Of a DNA stretch of 64,000 bases, positions 57,236 to 64,000 are shown piece by piece. The notes below the pieces were generated by a model that ran no database searches, was not told the DNA's origin, and saw only the letters and a list, made by a program, of their open reading frames with translations. The stretch is from Pteria penguin (Eukaryota > Mollusca > Bivalvia > Pterioida > Pteriidae). A program made the translations under genes and the position numbers. The DNA is taken from contig CM068593.1 in assembly GCA_035048485.1 (NCBI GenBank), positions 3,191,535 through 3,255,534 of the forward strand, written 5' to 3'. Positions within the stretch are counted from its first letter, which is position 1, and every line of letters begins with the position of its first letter.

Positions 57236-57479
57236 ATGTAGAATGAAGCAGTCAAGTACGACATAGCCTTGATATATTGTCAAATAATTGCATAGTTGCA
57301 TTCTTATCAAATCAACATCAAGTCTCTGTACTGAAAATTTGATCAATGTGACTTCAGGGTACTACAGGATAATATATTATGGTTAAGATGGTTTTTTTAT
57401 CGTTATTCTAGACTACAATTTATAATATCTATATAATTAAATGTATATGGAACTTAAACAATAAACAATCAATAAATGT

Positions 57480-57675
57480 ATTTGCTGGTTGGTTGGTTGG
57501 TTGGTTGGTTGATTAGTGTTTTACGTCGCTTTCAACAATATTTCAATTATATCGCGACATGGAAGCAGGAGGTTACCAACCTCTTAAACACAGTGGCGCA
57601 ACCCGGGAATCGAACCCAGATCGTCGGCGCCGCAAGCCAAGCGCTTAACCACTACACCAAGCCTGCCCCCGAATG
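57480..57675 (-). mobile_element. Second SINE family, copy 2
   Basis: Reverse orientation, tRNA-like head at right (GGCAGGCTTGGTGTAGTGGT), B box in 'gggaatcgaacccagatc', then 'cgcgacatggaagcagg', 'gttttacgtcgctttcaa' and a (TTGG)n tail. About 175 bp, better preserved than the 52.2 kb copy. Confidence 0.82.
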
Positions 57676-57733
57676 TATTTGCAGAAGCTCAAACAGAACC
57701 AGATCCTCTTCAGATGGAAAATGAAAAACTTAA

Positions 57734-59653
57734 CAAGAGGCCCAAGTGGGCCTATATCGCTCACCTGAGCACAAAGTGCATATTTAGAAGCAAGCAAGAA
57801 ATTCTGTGCAGGGGTTCTGGAGAGGAAGATGAAAATGTGTCAATCAAACAGAGCCAATGGCGGCCATCTTGGATTACGGATCGGGATAAAAAACCTATAC
57901 TTGGTAGAGGACCTTGAGTACTTACTTTCTATGCAGTTTGATGAATTTCTGTGCAGTGGTTCTGGAGAAGTCGAAAATGTGTCAACCAATCAGAGTCAAT
58001 GGCGGCCATCTTGGATCACGGATCGGCATAGAAAACAAAAATATGGTAGAGGATGTTGAGTACTTACTTTCCATGAAGTTTGATGAAATTCTGTGCAGCT
58101 GTTCTGGAGAAGAAGTCGAAAATGTGTCAACCAATCAGAGTCAATGGCTGTTATCTTGGATCACGGATCGGCATAAAAAACACAAACTTGGTAGAGGACC
58201 TTGAGTACTTACTTCCTATGAGGTTTGATGAAATTCTGTGCAGCCGATCTGGAGAAGAAGTTGAAAATGCTTCAACCAATCAGAGCCAATGGCGGCCATC
58301 TTGGATCACGGACTGGCATAAAAACACAAACTTGGTAGAGGACCTTGAGTTCTTACTTTCTATGCAGTTTGGTGAAATTTTGTGCAGTGGTTCTGGAGAA
58401 GAAGTTGAAAATGTGTCAACCAATCAGAGTCAATGGCGGCCATCTTGGATCACGGATCGGCATAAAAAACACAAAACTTGGTTGAGGATCTTGAGTACTT
58501 ACTTTCTATGCAGTTTGATGAATTTCTGTGCAGTGGTTCTGGAGAAGAAGTCGAAAATGTGTCAACCAATCAGAGTCAATGGCGGCCATCTTGGATCACG
58601 GATCGGCATAAAAAACACCAAACTTGGTAGAGGACCTTGAGTACTTACTTTCTATGAAGTTTGGTGAAATTCTGTGCAGCGGTTCTGGAGAAGAAGTAAA
58701 AAATGTGTCAACCAATCAGAGCCAATGGCGGCCATCTTGTATCCCGGATCGGCATAAAAACACAAACTTGGTAGAGGACCTTGAGTACCAACTTCCTATG
58801 AAGTTTGGTGAAATTCTGTGCAGCTTTTCTGGAGAAGAAGTCGAAAATGTGTCACCCAATCAGAGCCAATGGCAGCCATCTTGGATCACGGATCGGCATA
58901 AAAAAACACAAACTTGGTAGATAACCTTGAGTACTTACTTCCTATGAAGTTTGGTGAAATTCTGTGCAGCAGTTCTGGAGAATAAGTCGAAAATGTGTCA
59001 ACCAATCAGAGTCAATGGCGGTCATCTTGGATCACGGATCGGCAAAAAAACCACAAACTTGGTAGAGGACCTTGAGTACTTACTTCCTATGAAGTTTGGT
59101 GAAATTCTGTGCAGCAGTTCTGGAGAAGTCGAAAATGTGTCAACCAATCAGAGCCAATAGCGGCCATCTTGGATCAAGGATCGGCATAAAAAACACAAAC
59201 TTGGTAGAGGACCTTGAGTACTTACTTCCTATGAAGTTTGGTGAAATTCTGTGCAGCAGTTCTGGAGAAGAAGTCGAAAATGTGTCAACCAATCAGAGCC
59301 AATGGCGGCCATCTTGGATCAGGGATCGGCATAAAAAACACAAACTTGGTAGAGGACTTTGAGTACTTACTTCCTATGAAATTTAGTGAAATTCTGTGTA
59401 GCATCTCTGAAGGAGAAGTCGAAAATGTGTCAACCAATCAGAGCCAATGGCGGCCATTTTGGATCACGGATCGGCATAAAAAACACAAACTTTGTAGAGG
59501 ACCTTGAGTACTTACTTTCCATGGAGTTTGGTGAAATTCTGTTCAGCGGTTCTGGAGAAGAAGTCGAAAATGTAGAAAAGTTAACGACGGACGACGGACG
59601 ACGGACGCTGCACTATGACAATAGCTCACTTGAGCTACGCTCAGGTGAGCTAA
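57734..59653 (+). mobile_element. Tandem-core element inserted in transposase exon
   Basis: Left end CAAGAGGCCCAAGTGGGCC with GCTCACCTGAGC; right end 'gacgacggacgacgg', then GCTCAGGTGAGCTAA. Between them lie thirteen ~142-bp cores, each with 'aattctgtgcagcggttctg', 'gtgtcaaccaatcagagcca' and 'cggccatcttggatcacgga'. The architecture (conserved ends, variable number of core units, no ORF) resembles bivalve 'pearl'-type non-autonomous elements. Removing it restores the reading frame CTT AA|A AAG GAA of the host exon. Frames of up to 186 codons inside are by-products. Confidence 0.88.
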
Positions 59654-59835
59654 AAAGGAAAACCAGAGATTGAAGGAAGAGCTAGAGTATAACACATGGG
59701 GTGTCCATAGAATCAAGGACAATGATGCTGAAACAAGATTTTGTACGTGAATTCCAACGTTCACTGTGTTTCTTTGGTTCTTCAAGTAAGATATGATACA
59801 TCTTATAGCTATTCAACTTCAACACAAATTTGGAA

Positions 59836-60115
59836 GCCGGCGTGGCCTAGTGGTATCGCGCTGGACTCCTAATCGGGAGGCCGGGGTTCGATTCCCGCTC
59901 TGGTCATGCCGGTGTCCTGTCTTTCGGATGAGACAGTAAAAACCGAGGACCCGTGTCCTGGTATGCATGGCACGCTAAAGATCCCTCACTGCTTTTGGTG
60001 GGTCCGTTGCAAAGTTCCAAATTTGTATGCCCCGCATCAGGCAGATGCCGTCACCATATACGTGAAATATTCGTGGTGTGACGTTAAACAAAAATCAATC
60101 AATCAATCAACACAA
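59836..60115 (+). mobile_element. SINE, full length, best preserved copy
   Basis: tRNA-like head GCCGGCGTGGCCTAGTGGTA with B box GGGGTTCGATTCCC, then 'tctttcggatgagacagtaa', 'gatccctcactgct', 'gccgtcaccatatacgtg' and 'gtggtgtgacgttaaacaaa', ending in (AATC)n. About 280 bp. It defines the consensus order used for the other copies. Lies in an intron of the transposase pseudogene. Confidence 0.92.
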
Positions 60116-60267
60116 ATTTGTTTTCTATTATGCATTTCAACCAACTGCATTCAGTAGTCAGATAGTCAGATTATTCCAAATCATGCCAGTAAATATGAAA
60201 CTGAAGAAACATGTTACCTTTATCTTGGACTTATCAAACCTACAAACAGTATTCACTTGTAAGTGAA

Positions 60268-60545
60268 ACCATTGTGGTCCAGTGGTAGAGAACTCGTCTA
60301 GAAACTGAGAGGTCCCGGGTTTGAATCCTGTCAGGGTCACACCGTTGTTATCTTGCAGATGAGACAGTAAAACTGATGCCACATGTCACGGTAGACGCGG
60401 CATGTAAAAGATCTGTCACTGGTTTGGGTGTGTCAATGGCAAATCATAAATTTCTAGGCATTGCATCAAGGTAGATGCCATTACCTTATAATTTGAAATA
60501 ATTGCGGAGTAATTATGAACAGTAATTGATTAATTAATCAGTCAC
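60268..60545 (+). mobile_element. SINE, diverged full-length copy
   Basis: Head 'attgtggtccagtggtagag', B box 'cgggtttgaatcctgtc', body 'gcagatgagacagtaaaac', 'catgtcacggtagacg' and 'tagatgccattacctta', tail ATTGATTAATTAATC. About 150 bp after the previous copy, in the same orientation. Confidence 0.85.
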
Positions 60546-61514
60546 TTGCAAGTAGTATATAATGTCACCTTTCTTATATATATAACTGATGTGTGAATTT
60601 TGTGTGTCTAGGTGAAACAGTTGCTCAATTAAGTGACCAATATATACCATTCATTTTTTAATACTTCAAACAGTTACCTGTCCAGTAAAAGCAACCGGAT
60701 GTCATATTGGAGGGGTGAAAGTCGATCAACAACAAACAGGACAAGACAGGTTGACTCAAGTCTTAGGCCAATTGATCAGCTGCTTGCTGTGCTAATGAGA
60801 ATCAGATTGGGATTATATATTCAAGATATTGCAAACAGATTTAATCTGTCTGTATCTTCTTTTTTAATGATTTTCACAACCTGGATTTGTTTATTACACA
60901 AGGAATTGAAATTTCTTAATCCTTTCCCCACAAGAGAACATGTTACCAAAACTATGCCCTCTGTATTTAAAAAGAAATATCAATCTACACGAATTATTAT
61001 AGATTGCACTGAAATTTTTCTTCAACATTCATCTAGTTTGGTAAATCAAAGCCTCACGTTTTCTAATTAGAAGCATAACAACACTTTGAAGTTTTTAGTA
61101 GGTATTACGCCTTCAGGTGTAATTCCTTTTGTTTCTAAAGCATGGGGTGGACGTGTATCAGATCGCAAGATAACTGAAGAGTCAGGTTTGTTAGATTCAT
61201 TAGATCCCCATGTTAGTATAATGGCAGATAAAGGTTTTACCATTTCAGATTTACTTGCTGAAAGACATTATATACTTAACATCCCTCCTTTCTGAGGAAG
61301 CAGAGACCAATTCACCACCAATGAAATTTTTCATACACAGGAAATTGCTCAATTGAGGATTCATGTCGAGAGAGCAATCGGAAGGGTAAAGAACTTTCAT
61401 ATTTTGGAAGGAACTTTCCCATTATCACTGGCCCCTCTAGCTACAAAGATATTCCAAGTTTGTTGTTGGCTTACAGACTTAGATGGCCCACTTGTACCAC
61501 AAGATTCAACATAG

Positions 61515-61896
61515 ATAAAAGTAGGTCAAGTTTAATGAGGGAATTGTATGAATTTCATTGGTGGTGAATTTTTTTTTTTTTGTTATTAGTCCCCTGCCAA
61601 TGAAATGTGAGGAGACTGTAGTTTTTTTTTCTTGTCCGCCTGTCCGTCCAAATCAAGTTTCAAGACAATGATTTGATAAGAGACTATGGAATTTGATTGA
61701 AATTTGGTACAACGTTAGCTTATGAGGAAATGCAGTGTGGGATTTTGTTTGGGGTGCGAAGGTCAGATATGAAATACGTATAATTTTAGTTGATCAGTAA
61801 CATGCATATATCATGAAAGACAAAGAGTATGCTACTTTAATAACATTTTAAACTTTGCAAGAACAACAAAAAAGTAAACCTCATTGACATTATTTA
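61515..61896. other. Spacer between convergent transposon genes
   Basis: Includes a 'gtcccctgccaatgaaatgt ... ccgcctgtccgtcc' stretch (about 61590-61650) like other dispersed repeat ends in the window. No coding. Confidence 0.45.
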
Positions 61897-62440
61897 TTAT
61901 TCATCATTAAGTAGAACTGGAAAAATATGCTGTACATAAAACTGGACAAGTCTTGGCATCATATTTGTTACAAACTCTTCATCAAAATGAACTCTGTCAA
62001 TGCAATTATTGTTTGATTTTGCATTTGTCCATAAAACAAAATTACACCATGGTTGACTCATTATGGTCAGTTCAACTTGCACCTGAGCATACAATTTGTG
62101 TGACCTTTAACTTGGGGCCTGCTTCAGTCATTTCCATACAAAATTTAGAATCATTCATGAATAAAATATCAGCAACGTCCATATCATGGATAGGTGCACC
62201 ATTTATAGAAAATGGACATTTGATTTCTAAAATGCCTGAACTCTCCTTTTCAATTACCTGTCCATTACTTGATGCTCCAAGGAACGAGTGCGTAGAGTAT
62301 AAAGTTAAGCCAGTAGGTAGTACCATACATTGTTCATTTGCATTTTTAATCAAAAGATAATCTGTTCTAGCTGATTCCTCACAAGCAATGCCCCACTGTA
62401 CACCAAATGGTAGACTGGAATATCTAAAAGGGTAAGACAA
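61897..62440 (-). pseudogene. YqaJ-type nuclease pseudogene of the same transposon
   Basis: The minus-strand frames 62440-62072 and 62094-61897 are two parts of one protein separated by a single frameshift near 62095. Part one has GVQWGIACEESAR, LGASSNGQVIEKE and GILEIKCPFS, the YqaJ core with the ExK motif. Part two has AQVQVELTIMSQPWCNF and RVHFDEEFVTNMMP, the 'YxQVQxQMxxxxxxxCDF...DEEF' end. The catalytic Asp of 'ASPDG' is Asn here (ASSNG). It converges on the transposase, as expected for the second gene of an ISL2EU-type element. The N-terminal part is not identified. Confidence 0.8.
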
Positions 62441-62444
62441 TGAT

Positions 62445-63420
62445 AGTAAATCAGTGCGGTTTTTTCTTCAAAACAGGTCCATTACAAGGACCTTTCCCAA
62501 TGGAAATTTTATTGATTTTTCACAAACTTTGTCTAAATTTATCACAAACATTGATCTTTTAGCATTACACAAATGGGACAAAAATTCCCAAATGCATAGA
62601 TACAGGTACCTTTGAAAAAAATCTAAAAAAATATTGTGAATATATTTTCTCTATACATGTGCAGTTTCAATAAGAAGGAATAGTCTAGAATCTAAAGGGT
62701 CAAATTCCAAGGTCATTATTATTACTCTATCAAATCATAGTTAACATAAAATTATACCCGTAAGGAATGGAGACTAATTTCCCATGTTTCACCTTGTAAG
62801 AACCGTACCATAGAAACAACGTCTACTTCCACAGAATCATAGGAAGGGTGCGGTGGTGGTGGGAAAATGAATTTTTCGATGTTTACCAGTAAACGAGGCA
62901 CATAATGAATTCTACAGCAAACTAAGTTTGTTGTGTACAAATCCATGTTTTGATAGATACCGGTACCCTAATACACCCTTGTCACCTTTAAAGCCTGTAC
63001 GCAGAATTTGTTTTGAATTTTCCACCACAAAAAGAAACCAAGATGGACTCGGCGAAAACTCTTGGAAAATAACTGTACACTTTTCTTTAACAATAATTTT
63101 TATGAGCGCTGGAACGAGACAAAATGGGGAAATGCTTGTACACACGCATCAACACCTTCGGAGTTAGGAGTAGGAAACTGGGTACAATGTTTTAAAGTCC
63201 TCTACTGCGCATGCGTTGCTGTCAACAGAAAACATATCAAATCGCGTATCGACTATGACCATGCACGAGATTGACGCATCCGATTTTGTAAGGTTTTTTG
63301 ACAGTTCGCAGGCCACGTTAGAAACTGAAGGTACATTTATTTAGAGGGACAACATTGAAGATGAAATCTAGAAGGTCACCAAGTTTCTAGATTTTTCTCC
63401 ATACTGATTTTTTGAAGCAT
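62445..63420. other. Right flank of the transposon, no clear exon
   Basis: A minus-strand frame near 62750-62946 (IEKFIFPPPPHPSYDSVEVD) could be an upstream exon of the YqaJ gene, but I cannot support it. The element's right terminus was not found. Confidence 0.35.
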
Positions 63421-63422
63421 AT

Positions 63423-63571
63423 CAGTGGCGGGGGACCTGCCCCCCCCCCACTTTTGGCCACATTTTTACTGGTAAAAATCCAGATTTTGCACCAAAAAAG
63501 GCTAAGTACATGTAGTTTGGCTAATACACATGTGGCCTCCCCCCTTTTCGGAAATCCTGGATCCGCCACTG
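63423..63571. mobile_element. MITE with CAGTGGCGG ends (family G), second copy
   Basis: Starts CAGTGGCGGGGGACC and ends CCTGGATCCGCCACTG, about 149 bp. Flanked by CATAT / CATAC, an imperfect 5-bp direct repeat. Same family as 16267-16412. Confidence 0.82.
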
Positions 63572-64000
63572 CATACACAACCACAAGGCTGTCGGCTTGA
63601 ATATAGATACTCGAATCTTTATTTCGTATGCTTAACAATGGTTTTGTATAGTGATAAAACGTCTTTGGCCATAATTGTCTTTATTTTCTAATTCTGTTGT
63701 TTTATTGCGAAAGCTTTGAAAATTGACATCTATATACGGAAACCTACTTTTTCAATTGAAAATCGCTGATTTCTGTAAAATGCTTGTAAAATATTCAGTT
63801 CTTGTTTAAATTGATCTAAAGTCATTTTTCAATGCAACTGTTTATGCCTTTTAAGACTACAACTGATGTTAATTTAAATCATGTGCTATTTTAGTGTTTT
63901 TGCGCAAATTCCTCATTTTTCATAACTTCAGATGTCTGGATATTACTTGAAGAATGTTTAGATTTGATGAAATAGATTACTTCACTCTATTCTCTACTGT
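63572..64000. other. Nothing recognised
   Basis: AT-rich sequence without ORFs, arrays or recognisable elements up to the window edge. Confidence 0.5.

Larger units (their letters stand above)
56766..61514 (+). pseudogene. DDE transposase pseudogene of an ISL2EU-type element
   Basis: Cut-and-paste transposase, broken. Exons: 56766-56964 (ETISLEKEARKMEADH...; donor G|GTAACT), 57685-57733 plus 59654-59746 (EAQTEPDPLQMENEKL, then KENQRLKEELEYNTWG, a coiled-coil-like stretch, split by an inserted repeat element), and a catalytic exon from about 60613 to 61514. The last contains YWRGE, then DQLLAVLMRIRLGLYIQDIA (helix-turn-helix), IIIDCTEI, IMADKGF and HVERAIGR, which supply the expected D, D and E. 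Breaks: a TAG at 61067-61069 where the family has Tyr (SNYKH), a TGA at 61293-61295 after NIPPF, and an upstream stop at 60630-60632. An N-terminal THAP domain is usual in this type; I could not place one with confidence (a possible exon ends at 56336). Confidence 0.82.

Noticed and set aside
57829..59673. Series of 70-190 codon frames (NQSQWRPSWITDRHK repeats)
   Set aside because: They arise from the 142-bp core repeats of a non-autonomous element. Frames shift between copies.
59836..59910. tRNA gene
   Set aside because: The tRNA-like head is fused to a conserved body and (AATC)n tail, and the same head occurs in other copies, so it is a SINE promoter region.

Overview
This window is eukaryotic genomic DNA, AT-rich and very repeat-dense, and most likely from a mollusc, probably a bivalve. 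The assignment rests on intron-rich animal gene structure and on dispersed elements typical of bivalve genomes: tRNA-derived SINEs with a shared tail, an 'aagaggccca...gctcacctgag' element with tandem core repeats, and short MITEs with GGCG-type ends. It is an inference from families, not a species identification.

The only clear host gene lies on the minus strand and covers at least 1.47-44.15 kb. It encodes a TRPC-type (short transient receptor potential) cation channel. Fifteen coding exons can be placed with AG/GT boundaries and consistent phases. They give about 804 residues: N-terminus, ankyrin repeats, a zinc-binding TRP_2 segment, six membrane segments with pore, the EWKFAR TRP box, and a KRIVRRYI (CIRB-like) segment. 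The C-terminus runs off the left edge. A 5' UTR splice acceptor at 44.15 kb implies more exons to the right.

The introns are filled with minisatellites, microsatellites, SINEs and MITEs. The most unusual feature is that at least five exon-intron junctions of this gene are each the parent of a tandem array. These are the 3' ends of the 42.3, 15.4 and 6.0 kb exons and the 5' ends of the 22.6 and 6.1 kb exons. Each array carries repeated copies of the exon edge plus its splice site. A sixth junction, near 23.99 kb, looks like a decayed example. Other arrays (33, 42, 25, 38, 60, 43, 28 and about 57 bp units) sit inside introns without an exon edge and create long spurious ORFs.

From about 44.2 to 56 kb there is no recognisable coding sequence, only repeats, SINEs and simple sequence. 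From about 56.7 to 62.4 kb there is a decayed DNA transposon. It has a plus-strand DDE transposase pseudogene with a coiled-coil N-terminal part, and a convergent minus-strand YqaJ-type nuclease pseudogene, an arrangement I associate with ISL2EU-type elements. One transposase exon is split by a 1.9 kb element containing thirteen ~142-bp tandem cores, and two or more SINEs are nested in its introns. The right end holds a short GGCG-ended MITE and unassigned sequence.
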